A DNA stretch of 64,000 bases from Eutrophocola sp965661105 (GTDB lineage: Bacteria > Pseudomonadota > Gammaproteobacteria > Pseudomonadales > Pseudohongiellaceae). Positions 8,323-17,104 of the stretch are shown here, piece after piece. The stretch lies in NCBI GenBank assembly GCA_965661105.1, contig CBFICR010000010.1, positions 1 through 64,000 on the forward strand, read 5' to 3'. The position numbers and the translations under genes are program-made. Numbering within the stretch: the first letter of the stretch is position 1; each line of letters starts with the position of its first letter. Under the pieces are notes generated by a model. It was not told where the DNA came from, searched no databases, and was given only the letters and a program-made list of their open reading frames with translations.

Positions 8323-8946
8323 ATGCTGGAACTGTATGATATTTTTCCTAAAACCATCGCACTGGCCCAGTTGCGGACACTGACGCCATCTCTTATCAGC
8401 GAAGCCATTTCTTTTTTGAATGAAACTGAACTGGTGGAGTTGGGCTCTGACGGGGCCTATACGAAAGAACAACAGCTACTCGAACACCCTTTGTTTCATG
8501 GAGTGAAAGAAGAATTACTCGGTCTTTGTATGGAATTCAGCCAAGCCTGGGGCCATGAAGTCAAGGATATTGGGATATGCAACTCCTGGGGCAATGTTGT
8601 TGGCTTGAATCAGTCTATTCGCTATCACCGGCATGACAATAGTTACATCAGCGGGTCTTTTTACCTATCTGAAGGATCCAAGTTTAATTTGCTGAATAAT
8701 TTAACCAGTGACCTGTTTAGTATCGTGCCTAAAATTAGACATGATGCTCCCCATAAGCGTTCTTTTGAATCACTGGATATAGATCCCAAGCCAGGAAAAG
8801 TTATCATCTTTCCATCCGGTATGTATCACAGTGTTGTTGCTTCAACTCAGGAGAAAAAACGCTATTCGGTAGCGTTTAATGCAATTCCTTTGGGAGAGGT
8901 CGGCAAGCCTACCAGCTTGATGGATGTTCAGTTATCGAGAACCTGA
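8323..8946 (+). CDS. Putative 2OG-Fe(II) oxygenase family protein (TIGR02466-like)
   Basis: 207 residues. The region YHRHDNSYISGSFYL (about 105-120) gives an HxD pair and is followed by FPSGMYHSVV (about 166-175) with a distal His and by a basic KKRYSVAFN; together these match the HxD...H iron site plus oxoglutarate-binding basic residue of the double-stranded beta-helix oxygenases, in the subfamily often annotated as TIGR02466 and seen in phages and marine bacteria. Substrate unknown. It starts 48 bp after secF on the same strand and converges with suhB with 13 bp between stops. Not a usual member of the sec cluster. Confidence 0.65.
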   Translation: MLELYDIFPKTIALAQLRTLTPSLISEAISFLNETELVELGSDGAYTKEQQLLEHPLFHGVKEELLGLCMEFSQAWGHEVKDIGICNSWGNVVGLNQSIRYHRHDNSYISGSFYLSEGSKFNLLNNLTSDLFSIVPKIRHDAPHKRSFESLDIDPKPGKVIIFPSGMYHSVVASTQEKKRYSVAFNAIPLGEVGKPTSLMDVQLSRT

Positions 8947-8959
8947 ACTCAAATCAGTT

Positions 8960-9748
8960 TTATGCTTGATTGCCTGCTTTTGAGATCAGTCTAAGCCAAT
9001 CCTTAAAGCACCGATTATTACTGAATACCAGGCTTTCGCTTTCCATGCAGTCAGGATTTCCCTTTGCATCACTGATAAGCCCGCCAGCTTCCCGAACAAT
9101 CAGAATCCCTGCTGCGACATCCCATAAATTCATTCCGGACATCCAGCCAGCATCTGTGCGACCGGCGGCCAGATAGGCCAGGTCCAGGGCAGCGGAACCA
9201 CTCATACGAATTGCCCCCACAACGCCTTTCATTGCTGTCTGGATCTGCAGCAGGGTTTCATAATGCTTGAGACCGGCACAACTCATACTCACGGTTGCGC
9301 CTTCAAAGGCCTGTCTTTTGGTGACACGAATACGCTGGTCATTAAGACGGGCACCGCTGCCTCTGGTAGCGGTAAATTCCTCATTCTTGATCGGATCTAC
9401 AATGAGAGCATGCTCAATCTTGCCGTGCTTGATGCAGGCCATTGAGATACAGAAATGGGGAAATCCATTAATAAAATTACGTGTGCCATCAATGGGATCA
9501 ATTACCCAGATGGTGTCTTTATCCTTGCCTTCAATTGCGCCGCATTCTTCTCCCATAAAGCTGTGATCGGGGTAAGCTTTGCGTAGCTGGTCGATAATAA
9601 TTTCTTCAACTTTGACATCAATATCAGTGACAAAGTCATTGCGGCCTTTTTCTGAAATCTGAAGTCGATCAGGTCGGTCCCAGGCCTGAAGGATTAAATC
9701 GGATGCTTCGCGTGCGGCCTTGAGACCGATATTAATAGTGGCATTCAT
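8960..9748 (-). CDS. suhB: Inositol-1-monophosphatase family protein SuhB
   Basis: Mg-dependent phosphatase; in E. coli SuhB also joins rRNA transcription antitermination complexes. 262 residues with both family signatures: the metal-site block SFMGEECG and DPIDGTRNFINGFPHF (about 65-100), and the C-terminal WDVAAGILIVREAGG (about 210-225). Diverges from trmJ, the normal gammaproteobacterial arrangement, with 142 bp between starts. Whether it regulates rRNA transcription here is inferred from orthology only. Confidence 0.95.
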   Translation of the reverse strand: MNATINIGLKAAREASDLILQAWDRPDRLQISEKGRNDFVTDIDVKVEEIIIDQLRKAYPDHSFMGEECGAIEGKDKDTIWVIDPIDGTRNFINGFPHFCISMACIKHGKIEHALIVDPIKNEEFTATRGSGARLNDQRIRVTKRQAFEGATVSMSCAGLKHYETLLQIQTAMKGVVGAIRMSGSAALDLAYLAAGRTDAGWMSGMNLWDVAAGILIVREAGGLISDAKGNPDCMESESLVFSNNRCFKDWLRLISKAGNQA

Positions 9749-9890
9749 GATAGGTAGAGGGCCAGGACCCGGCGGTAGAAATTGCTGCGCATGATAGCAA
9801 AAGAAGTGAAATAAGTAGAGGAGCTTTCTGCTATTATATCGCGCCGCTGGGCACAGGATTAAGATCGCATTTTAACAATTAAAGGAAACA

Positions 9891-10706
9891 GTGGTGGATT
9901 TATCACGCATACGTATAGTCCTTGTACAAACAACCCATCCCGGAAATATAGGTGCAGCCGCCAGAGCCATGAAAAACATGGGCCTGAAAAAGCTGTTTCT
10001 GGTAAGACCCAGAGATTTTCCCTCAGGCGTTGCTCTTGGCAGGGCGGCTTCGGCACTGGATATTCTTGATAATGCCGAGGTGGTCGATAGTCTGGATGAG
10101 GCTATCACCGATTGTGGCCTGGTCATTGGCACCAGCGCCCGTTCCCGCAGTATTCCATGGCCCATGGTCGAACCGGAAGACTGCGCTGAAAAACTGGTTG
10201 TCGCCAGCAATCAGAATGATGTGGCGTTGGTGTTTGGTCGCGAAGACCGGGGACTGAGCAATGACGAACTCCAGTTGTGCCATTTCCATGTTCAGATCCC
10301 TGCCAATGAAGAGTACCCCTCTCTTAATGTCGCCGCGGCAGTGATGCTGCTTTGCTACGAGATCAGGAAGGCGGTTCTGCGGTCTTCAGATAGGGAGCAG
10401 CCAGGAAATACCCCCACGGGTAACCAGACAGATGCAGGTAAAGCACAGGGGATAGATGATCCAATCTATGAAATTTGGGATCAACCTCTGGCCACAGTGG
10501 CTGATCTTGAAGGTTATCTTAAACATCTGGAAAAAGTGCTGATCAGGCTTGAGTTTCATGACCCGGAAAACCCCAGGCAGTTGATGTCCAGGCTACGCCG
10601 ACTATATTCAAGAATTCGGCCTGATACTATGGAAATCAATATCTTACGTGGCGTTTTGGCCTCTACTGAATACCAGCTGGACAAGAAAAAAAGTCAAAAA
10701 AGTTAA
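9891..10706 (+). CDS. trmJ: tRNA (cytidine/uridine-2'-O-)-methyltransferase TrmJ
   Basis: SPOUT-class enzyme that 2'-O-methylates nucleotide 32 of certain tRNAs. 271 residues: N-terminal VQTTHPGNIGAAARAMKNMG, central LVFGREDRGLSNDEL, and the knot SAM loop IPANEEYPSLNVAAAV, then a charged C-terminal extension. Begins at GTG 9891 with AAAGGA directly upstream; a second in-frame GTG at 9894 has slightly better spacing. It sits immediately before iscR, as in E. coli, but iscR has its own promoter. Confidence 0.95.
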   Translation: MVDLSRIRIVLVQTTHPGNIGAAARAMKNMGLKKLFLVRPRDFPSGVALGRAASALDILDNAEVVDSLDEAITDCGLVIGTSARSRSIPWPMVEPEDCAEKLVVASNQNDVALVFGREDRGLSNDELQLCHFHVQIPANEEYPSLNVAAAVMLLCYEIRKAVLRSSDREQPGNTPTGNQTDAGKAQGIDDPIYEIWDQPLATVADLEGYLKHLEKVLIRLEFHDPENPRQLMSRLRRLYSRIRPDTMEINILRGVLASTEYQLDKKKSQKS

Positions 10707-10714
10707 GCCTCAAC

Positions 10715-10764
10715 TTACCTGACTAAATTACTCTGATATATACTTGACTGATTTGGTTGGTTTT
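10715..10764 (+). promoter_or_regulatory. Two abutting IscR type-1 binding sites
   Basis: Two 25-bp stretches, 10715-10739 and 10740-10764, each match the type-1 IscR consensus (ATASYYGACT-RWWWY-AGTCRRSTAT) at about 21 of 25 positions by eye. Their cores are CCTGACTAAATTACTC and CTTGACTGATTTGGTT. They abut with no spacer, and the second overlaps the -35 and spacer of the promoter. This resembles the E. coli iscR promoter, where holo-IscR represses its own operon. Confidence 0.7.
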
Positions 10765-10772
10765 TGCATAAT
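10744..10772 (+). promoter_or_regulatory. iscR operon promoter
   Basis: TTGACT (10744-10749), a 17-bp spacer, and CATAAT (10767-10772) give a near-consensus sigma-70 promoter about 195 bp before iscR. It overlaps the downstream IscR-type site. The long leader (about 10780-10965) contains an A/G-rich, roughly 7-8 bp periodic AAAG stretch near 10902-10937. Confidence 0.7.
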
Positions 10773-10965
10773 GAACATCCTTTAGACCGCTGTGCTAGTG
10801 AGAAAACCAGCTCAATCAAAGTCGCATAAGGTCTATAAAGTTCATTTTTTTGCCAATGAATGAAAGATGTTTAAGGCTGAGCTGAATAGTTTAGTGAAGG
10901 TAGGCAGAAAAGCAGAAAGTTAAAAAGTAGAAAGAGCAAAACTGGTAAATCAAAGGTAAAACACC

Positions 10966-11520
10966 ATGAGACTCACAACCAAGGGCCGATACGCAGTAAC
11001 TGCGATGCTGGACCTGAGCATAAATGCCAAAAAGGGACCTGTCACACTTAGTGATATTTCCAAGCGTCAGGATATTTCCCTGTCATACCTTGAGCAATTA
11101 TTTTCAAAGCTTCGCAAACGTGAGCTGGTAAGCAGTGTGCGTGGGCCAGGTGGCGGTTATATGCTGGGCCGGGAAGGTTCTGAAATTGATGTGGCAGAAA
11201 TTATTGATGCGGTTAGTGAATCCCTGGACTCTACAAAGTGCCAGGGCAAAGGAGATTGTCGGGGCGGCGAGATCTGTCTTACCCATCATCTTTGGGAAGA
11301 CCTCAGCAAGCAGATACATAAATTCCTCAGCAATATTAGCCTGGCAGATCTGGTTTCCAAACGGGAAATAGATGAGATAGCTCGCAATCAACAGGAGCGA
11401 ACAGGCCAGATGCAGGCTTCTACCCGGGATATCAACCAGGATTCAGCGCAGGGCGAAAGACAGAACGAAAAAATAGCCACTATCAGCAATCTTGAATTGA
11501 TCGCTGCCAGTTCTCGATAG
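10966..11520 (+). CDS. iscR: Fe-S cluster-binding regulator IscR
   Basis: Rrf2-family regulator that senses Fe-S sufficiency and represses the isc operon in its [2Fe-2S] form. 184 residues with the N-terminal winged helix MRLTTKGRYAVTAMLDL and ligand residues C92, C98, C104 and H107 at the same numbers as in E. coli IscR. The C-terminal tail (about 140-184) is polar and poorly conserved. First gene of the isc operon. The two upstream sites fit autorepression. Confidence 0.97.
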   Translation: MRLTTKGRYAVTAMLDLSINAKKGPVTLSDISKRQDISLSYLEQLFSKLRKRELVSSVRGPGGGYMLGREGSEIDVAEIIDAVSESLDSTKCQGKGDCRGGEICLTHHLWEDLSKQIHKFLSNISLADLVSKREIDEIARNQQERTGQMQASTRDINQDSAQGERQNEKIATISNLELIAASSR

Positions 11521-11596
11521 GTACTATGCCGGTTTAAACTGAATTTTCGTAAAAGCATTCAAAAAAAGCACTATATAAGCAGTATTGGAGAAATTA

Positions 11597-12808
11597 ATGT
11601 TACCGATATATTTTGACTACTCAGCCACCACTCCGGTAGATCCCAGGGTTTTGGAAAAAATGGTCGAGTGTCTGACACTGGAAGGTAATTTTGGCAATCC
11701 GGCTTCACGCTCCCATGTATTCGGCTGGAAAGCAGAAGAAGCCGTTGAAGAAGCCAGGCAGAATGTTGCCAACCTGGTCAATTGCGACCCCCGGGAAATC
11801 GTCTGGACTTCGGGCGCTACTGAAGCCGACAACCTCGCACTGAAAGGGGTTGCACATTTTTACAAGTCCAAGGGAAAGCACATTATTACCTCGAAAATTG
11901 AACATAAAGCTGTTTTGGACAGCTGTCGCCAACTGGAGCGGGAAGGTTTTGAAGTGACTTATCTTGATCCGGATAACAAGGGCATGATAGCTCCAGAAGT
12001 TGTGGAAAAGGCAATTCGTGAAGACACCATTCTGGTGTCATTGATGCATGTAAATAATGAAATTGGTGTCATCAACGACATCAAGGCAATCGGCGAAATT
12101 TGCCGCGCAAAAAAGGTCCTTTTCCATGTGGACGCGGCACAAAGTACGGGCAAGGTTGATATTGACCTGGAAGAGATGAAAGTCGATTTAATGGCTTTTT
12201 CAGCTCACAAGACTTATGGCCCGAAAGGGATAGGCGCTTTATATGTGCGCCGCAAGCCCCGAATCAGACTGGAAGCCCAGATGCATGGCGGCGGTCATGA
12301 ACGCGGTATGCGTTCAGGAACTCTTGCCACTCATCAGATTGTTGGAATGGGTGAGGCTTTTCGTATCGCCAAAGAAGAAATGCATGAAGAAACAAAACGC
12401 GTTGCAGCCTTACGCGACAGATTTTTGAAAGGTTTTGAAGGTATGGAAGAAGTCTATATCAATGGTGATCTTGAGCATCGTGTCCCCGCTAATTTGAATA
12501 TCAGTTTCAACTTTGTCGAAGGGGAATCCCTGATCATGGCACTTAAAGATCTGGCGGTATCATCGGGCTCAGCCTGCACTTCCGCCAGTCTGGAACCTTC
12601 CTACGTGTTACGTGCCCTTGGCATGAATGATGAGCTCGCACACAGCTCACTGCGATTCAGTATCGGACGCTTCACTACGGAGGAAGATGTCGATGTGGCG
12701 ATTGCCAAAGTAAAAGAGGCGGTTGGCAAGCTGAGAGAGCTTTCTCCTTTGTGGGATATGTTCAAGGATGGCGTCGATATCAGCCAGGTTCAGTGGGCAG
12801 CTCATTGA
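11597..12808 (+). CDS. iscS: Cysteine desulfurase IscS
   Basis: PLP enzyme that releases sulfur from cysteine and passes it to IscU and other acceptors. I start at ATG 11597 (MLPIYFDYSATTPVDPRV) with GGAG 6 bp upstream, giving 403 aa against 404 in E. coli; a TTG at 11585 is in frame but would swallow the ribosome site. The PLP lysine is in FSAHKTYGPKG (about 205) and the active cysteine in SSGSACTSASLEPS (about 327). The last codons lie inside a tandem repeat that continues into the iscU leader. Confidence 0.97.
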   Translation: MLPIYFDYSATTPVDPRVLEKMVECLTLEGNFGNPASRSHVFGWKAEEAVEEARQNVANLVNCDPREIVWTSGATEADNLALKGVAHFYKSKGKHIITSKIEHKAVLDSCRQLEREGFEVTYLDPDNKGMIAPEVVEKAIREDTILVSLMHVNNEIGVINDIKAIGEICRAKKVLFHVDAAQSTGKVDIDLEEMKVDLMAFSAHKTYGPKGIGALYVRRKPRIRLEAQMHGGGHERGMRSGTLATHQIVGMGEAFRIAKEEMHEETKRVAALRDRFLKGFEGMEEVYINGDLEHRVPANLNISFNFVEGESLIMALKDLAVSSGSACTSASLEPSYVLRALGMNDELAHSSLRFSIGRFTTEEDVDVAIAKVKEAVGKLRELSPLWDMFKDGVDISQVQWAAH

Positions 12809-12900
12809 AAATGAGTCTGTTCCCACGATAAAAAGCTCAGTGGGCAGCTCATTGAAAATGAGTCTGTTCCCACGATAAAAAGCTCAGTGGGCAGCTCATT
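12791..12900 (+). repeat. 47-bp tandem repeat with hairpin, iscS 3' end to iscU leader
   Basis: A 47-bp unit starts at 12791 and 12838 and a partial third copy (16 bp) at 12885; the full copies look identical. The first copy contains the last iscS codons and stop. Each full unit folds: GTGGG with CCCAC outside and CTCATT with AATGAG inside around loop GAA. The duplication therefore places two identical hairpins between iscS and iscU. There is no T tract, so they are more likely RNA-stability or processing elements than terminators. Confidence 0.8.
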
Positions 12901-12959
12901 AAGAAACACAGAGATAATTTAACAAGTATTTAAATATTCGTTACACAAGAGGTAGCAAC

Positions 12960-13361
12960 ATGGCTTACACAGATAAAGTTCTCGATCATTATGAAAATCC
13001 TCGCAATGTTGGGCGTATGGACGATGACGATCAGGATGTTGGCACCGGTATGGTAGGAGCTCCTGCCTGTGGTGACGTGATGCGTTTGCAAATCAAGGTG
13101 AACAAGGAAGGTGTGATTGAAGATGCAAAATTCAAGACCTATGGCTGTGGTTCAGCTATTGCATCAAGCTCTTTGTTAACCGAATGGGTCAAAGGACGCA
13201 CAATTGATGATGCGGCGAAAATCAGAAATACTGAAATTGCTGAAGAGCTTGGTTTGCCACCAGTGAAAATTCATTGTTCGGTGCTCGCAGAAGATGCAAT
13301 CAAGGCAGCAATCAGTGATATAAAAAAGAAGCGTGGTGAAAACACAGAAACTGCACAGTAA
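12960..13361 (+). CDS. iscU: Fe-S cluster scaffold IscU
   Basis: Scaffold on which IscS and ferredoxin assemble [2Fe-2S] clusters. 133 residues with the three cluster cysteines in GAPACGDVM (about 37), TYGCGSAIASS (about 63) and KIHCSVLAEDA (about 106), and the chaperone-recognition motif LPPVK just before the third. Strong GAGG precedes the ATG. Separated from iscS by the duplicated hairpin. Confidence 0.98.
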   Translation: MAYTDKVLDHYENPRNVGRMDDDDQDVGTGMVGAPACGDVMRLQIKVNKEGVIEDAKFKTYGCGSAIASSSLLTEWVKGRTIDDAAKIRNTEIAEELGLPPVKIHCSVLAEDAIKAAISDIKKKRGENTETAQ

Positions 13362-13435
13362 TCGTTTTTAGTAAGTAACTGGCAATAAACAGAATAATTA
13401 TAAAGCGTTAATCGTCCCGGGAGAGGGCAACAGCA

Positions 13436-13759
13436 ATGGCATTAACCATTACAGAAACAGCTGCAAAACATGTAGCCAGTCAACTGGAAAACCGGGGTAA
13501 AGGCCTCGGTATACGTGTTGCTATTAAGACAACAGGCTGCTCTGGCATGGCTTACGTTCTGGAGTTCGTTGATGATCTGGATCCGGCCGATGAAGTGTTT
13601 GAAGACCATGGTGTCAAGATCGTGGTTGATCCGAAAAGTCTGGTTTATATAGACGGCACTGAGATGGATTTTGTCAAAGTTGGTGTCAATGAAGGCTTTG
13701 AATTCAGAAATCCCAATGTAAAGGGTGAATGCGGTTGTGGCGAAAGCTTCAGCGTTTAA
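13436..13759 (+). CDS. iscA: A-type Fe-S carrier IscA
   Basis: Carrier for late steps of [4Fe-4S] assembly. 107 residues, the exact family length, with C35 in TTGCSGMAY and C99/C101 in GECGCGES. Third gene of the isc core, 74 bp after iscU. Confidence 0.97.
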   Translation: MALTITETAAKHVASQLENRGKGLGIRVAIKTTGCSGMAYVLEFVDDLDPADEVFEDHGVKIVVDPKSLVYIDGTEMDFVKVGVNEGFEFRNPNVKGECGCGESFSV

Positions 13760-13790
13760 TTCTTTTGTCTGATTACTGTTCTGTTTAATC

Positions 13791-14321
13791 GTGTCCCTGC
13801 AAAAAGCCAATTATTTTGAACTTTTTTCCCTGCCGGTATCATTCCAGCTGGAAAATGCTCAGCTTGAAGTTGCATACAAGAAACTGCAGTCGGAATTTCA
13901 TCCTGATAAAGTAGTAAACGCTGACGACCGAGCCAGGGTTCAGGCATTGCAGCAAACCAGCATGATTAATGATGCATATGCCACCCTGAAATCACCACTG
14001 AAAAGGGCGGCGTACCTGCTCAAGCTCGCTGGTATTGATGCAGAAGAGCATAACCAGTTACATCTTGATGAAGCTTTTCTGATTCAACAAATGGAAATGC
14101 GTGAGACGCTGGCAAGTCTGATTGAAGGTGAGGACCTTGAAGGTCTGGATACCATGAAAGACTCAATTGATAAGGAAAGAGCAGCCACATTGGCAAGCTT
14201 CGAAACGGAATTTACAGCCAGCCACTTTATAGATGCAAAATCCATCTATAACAAATTGCAATTTATTTATAAATTGCTTGATGAAATTGATAAGGCAGAA
14301 GAAAAACTGCTGGACTATTGA
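13791..14321 (+). CDS. hscB: Fe-S co-chaperone HscB
   Basis: J-domain protein that presents IscU to HscA and stimulates its ATPase. 176 residues: N-terminal J domain with HPD at 37-39 and the following DRARVQALQQTSMINDAYATL helix, then the three-helix IscU-binding domain. Starts at GTG 13791 (VSLQKANYFELFSLP), which aligns with E. coli HscB; 31 bp after iscA. Confidence 0.96.
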   Translation: MSLQKANYFELFSLPVSFQLENAQLEVAYKKLQSEFHPDKVVNADDRARVQALQQTSMINDAYATLKSPLKRAAYLLKLAGIDAEEHNQLHLDEAFLIQQMEMRETLASLIEGEDLEGLDTMKDSIDKERAATLASFETEFTASHFIDAKSIYNKLQFIYKLLDEIDKAEEKLLDY

Positions 14322-14351
14322 CTGAATTAAACACCCTGACGGAAATTACTT

Positions 14352-16226
14352 TTGGCATTACTCAGTATTTCAGAACCTGGACAAGGTAAACCCCAAGCCC
14401 ATGCTGCCGACACCAAGGTGGCAAAAAAAAGGGCAATAGGAATTGACCTTGGTACTACCAATTCACTGGTTGCCATTGCCAGTGAAGGGCATGCTCATGT
14501 GCTGTGTGATCATGATGGTCACTGTCTGGTGCCTTCCGTCGTGCACTATGCCGAGGATGGCAAAGTCACTGTGGGTTTTGACGCCTGGTTGAAGGGCGCC
14601 GAAGACTCACGCAACACAATCTCTTCAGTCAAACGTCTCATGGGTCGTGGGAAAGAAGATATTCATTACCATCTTCCCTATGAAATTGTATCTGCTGACA
14701 ATGGTGGCATGCCGGTTATCAAGACAGCAGCAGGCAATAAAAGTCCGGTTGAGGTTTCTGCCGAAATACTTAAAACCCTGGTCAGACGCGCAGAAGAAGA
14801 GTTTGGTGGAGAGCTGGAAGGGGCGGTAATTACAGTGCCGGCCTATTTCGATGAATCACAGAGACAGGCCACCAAAGATGCAGCACAACTGGCCGGTATC
14901 AAAGTGTTAAGACTGCTTGGTGAGCCTACGGCAGCGGCCATAGCCTACGGTCTAGATCGAAAACAGGAAGAAACGGTCATGATATATGACCTGGGTGGTG
15001 GAACCTTTGATGTCAGCCTTATGCGCCTGGAGCAAGGTGTGTTTAAAGTTCTGGCAACAGGAGGCGATGCGGCACTGGGTGGTGACGATCTGGATCGGGC
15101 CATTATTCAATGGATATTAAAAGAAGCGAATATCACTGATGAACTCTCCTATGCCCAATTAAACTCTCTGGCCAGTATTGCCCGTCATGCAAAGCATGCC
15201 CTGACTGATTCAGAAACAACAGAAGTCACTTTTCAAGACTGGTCCGGCACACTGACCCGTGAGCAATTCAACAGTTTGATTGATGGACTGGTTGATAAAA
15301 CCATTAAGGCCTGTCGACGTGTCTTGCGTGATGCAAAAGTCACAATAGATGAAATATCCGATGTGGTGATGGTGGGTGGCTCCACGCGAACCCCAAGAGT
15401 ACGGGAACGGGTTTCAGAGTTTTTTGGTGCCCAGGTACATACTGAAATTGATCCAGATAAAGTAGTTGCTGTTGGCGCTGCCTTGCAGGCTGATGTGCTT
15501 GCGGGCAACAAATATGGTGATGATATTCTGCTGCTGGATGTTATTCCCCTGTCTCTGGGTATTGAAACCATGGGCGGATTGATGGAGAAAATCATTCCGC
15601 GCAACACCACGATTCCTGTTGCCCGGGCTCAGCAATTCACCACCTACAAGGATGGTCAGACCGCCATGTCCCTGCATGTTTTGCAAGGCGAGCGTGAACT
15701 GGTAAGCGATTGCCGCTCACTGGCCATGTTTGAGCTGAAAGGAATTCCACCCATGGTAGCGGGTGCTGCAGTCATTGAAGTGACTTTCCAGGTTGATGCC
15801 GATGGCTTGATGGAAGTCCAGGCAAAGGAATTAAGCACCGGTATTGTCAGTAGCGTTGTAATCAAGCCTTCCTATGGCCTTGAAGACAGGGATATAGAAA
15901 AAATGATTATGGATTCGTATTCTTCAGCGGCCAGTGACAAGGAAGCCCGCGCCCTTCAGGAAAGCAGGGTAGAAGCAGAGCGCATTGTCGAAGCCCTGGC
16001 AAGTGCACTGGTTGTTGATGGTAAATCACTGCTTAGCGAGGCCGAATATGCTCGCCTTGAAGAAGGAATACTGCAATTACAAAAGACTATAGAGGGTGGA
16101 GACAGCGAAGCCATACACGAGGCTTCAGAAGCTCTCAATGAAGCCACTCTTGAGTTTGCGGGCAGACGTATGAATACACAAATAAAGACCGCACTTGCCG
16201 GTCATTCCATTGAAGAAATAGATTAA
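14352..16226 (+). CDS. hscA: Fe-S chaperone HscA (Hsp70 family)
   Basis: Specialised Hsp70 that acts on the LPPVK motif of IscU during cluster transfer. 624 residues. It starts at TTG 14352 (MALLSISEPGQG), matching the E. coli N-terminus, with GGA about 8 bp upstream. Hsp70 signatures: GIDLGTTNSLVA, YDLGGGTFDVSL and the linker and beta-sandwich domain after about residue 390. No C-terminal EEVD-like tail, as expected. Confidence 0.97.
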   Translation: MALLSISEPGQGKPQAHAADTKVAKKRAIGIDLGTTNSLVAIASEGHAHVLCDHDGHCLVPSVVHYAEDGKVTVGFDAWLKGAEDSRNTISSVKRLMGRGKEDIHYHLPYEIVSADNGGMPVIKTAAGNKSPVEVSAEILKTLVRRAEEEFGGELEGAVITVPAYFDESQRQATKDAAQLAGIKVLRLLGEPTAAAIAYGLDRKQEETVMIYDLGGGTFDVSLMRLEQGVFKVLATGGDAALGGDDLDRAIIQWILKEANITDELSYAQLNSLASIARHAKHALTDSETTEVTFQDWSGTLTREQFNSLIDGLVDKTIKACRRVLRDAKVTIDEISDVVMVGGSTRTPRVRERVSEFFGAQVHTEIDPDKVVAVGAALQADVLAGNKYGDDILLLDVIPLSLGIETMGGLMEKIIPRNTTIPVARAQQFTTYKDGQTAMSLHVLQGERELVSDCRSLAMFELKGIPPMVAGAAVIEVTFQVDADGLMEVQAKELSTGIVSSVVIKPSYGLEDRDIEKMIMDSYSSAASDKEARALQESRVEAERIVEALASALVVDGKSLLSEAEYARLEEGILQLQKTIEGGDSEAIHEASEALNEATLEFAGRRMNTQIKTALAGHSIEEID

Positions 16227-16246
16227 TCCGAGGAATTATTCCACTA

Positions 16247-16585
16247 ATGCCAACCATTAAGTTCTTGCCAAACCCCGAGATTTGTCCAGAGGGAAAACAG
16301 GTGGAAGCCAAAGCCGGTGAAACCATTCTTGACGTCGCCCTGCGCAATCACATACATCTGGAACACGCGTGTGAAAAATCATGTGCCTGCACCACCTGTC
16401 ATGTCGTCGTGCGTCAGGGTTTTGACTCACTGGCGGAATCCACAGAAGATGAAGATGACATGCTGGACAAGGCATGGGGTCTGGAACCTGAATCACGACT
16501 GGGTTGTCAGGCGAAAGTGGAAAATGATGATCTGGTGATAGAGATTCCCAAATACACCATCAATATGGTCTCTGAAAACCATTAA
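16247..16585 (+). CDS. fdx: ISC [2Fe-2S] ferredoxin
   Basis: Electron donor for cluster assembly on IscU. 112 residues with cluster ligands C42, C48, C51 and C87 and the extra C46, all at the E. coli Fdx positions. Ends in EIPKYTINMVSENH, typical of the ISC adrenodoxin-type ferredoxins. 20 bp after hscA. Confidence 0.97.
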   Translation: MPTIKFLPNPEICPEGKQVEAKAGETILDVALRNHIHLEHACEKSCACTTCHVVVRQGFDSLAESTEDEDDMLDKAWGLEPESRLGCQAKVENDDLVIEIPKYTINMVSENH

Positions 16586-16597
16586 GGGAGTAAATCT

Positions 16598-16789
16598 ATG
16601 AAATGGACAGATACCCTGGATATAGCTATCGAGTTAATCGAGACCCATCCGGATACCGATCCCAAGACCATCAATTTTGTTGATCTTCATCGCTGGGTCT
16701 GTGAGCTGGATGACTTTGATGATGAGCCGGGGCGCAGCGGAGAAAAAATCCTCGAAGCTATACAAATGGCCTGGATCGAGGAATTATAA
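16598..16789 (+). CDS. iscX: Fe-S assembly protein IscX
   Basis: Small acidic protein (63 aa) that binds IscS and iron and tunes desulfurase activity. Whole length matches the family: MKWTDTLDIAIEL at the start, the FVDLHRWVCELDDF core and an acidic DDEPG turn. AGGGAG lies 7 bp before the ATG. Last gene of the isc operon. Confidence 0.95.
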   Translation: MKWTDTLDIAIELIETHPDTDPKTINFVDLHRWVCELDDFDDEPGRSGEKILEAIQMAWIEEL

Positions 16790-17104
16790 GAGCTGAGGTC
16801 GAAATTATGGTGACGTGGATAGCGCCCGACTTTGTAGCAGATAACAGGCATTTAGCAGGCAGTAGTAAGCTCGCGATCAGTTTTCCTTGTTTTTGGTAAT
16901 AAATTCAGCCTCTCCAGGCAATTTTCACAAGCTGCATCAGTATGGCGTAAAAGCCTGATTTCAAGCAGGTTTCAAATAAAAATAGCCTTATTTACGGTAC
17001 AAAAACCCCCTAAAGGCGCGTACAATACGCCGATTTCTTGACCCCGCAATGACGGGGTTAAATTCCAGTAATTTTTATGTTTTTTCTTAAGCGGAGTAAT
17101 TTGC
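16790..17104 (+). other. 315-bp iscX-ndk intergenic region
   Basis: No ORF. A hairpin ACCCCG (17041-17046) with CGGGGT (17053-17058), loop CAATGA, lies in the probable ndk leader. TACAAT at 17021-17026 is a plausible ndk -10, but the -35 is poor. No terminator with a T tract was found for the isc operon. Confidence 0.35.

Noticed and set aside
10756..10770. Sigma-54-like TTGGTTGGTTTTTGCA in the iscR promoter
   Set aside because: GG and GC are 9 bp apart rather than 10 and the -24 core lacks CAC; the TTGACT-17-CATAAT promoter with IscR sites explains the region better.
12791..12900. CRISPR-like direct repeats
   Set aside because: The 47-bp units are contiguous with no spacers and no cas genes are present; it is a plain tandem duplication of the iscS 3' end.
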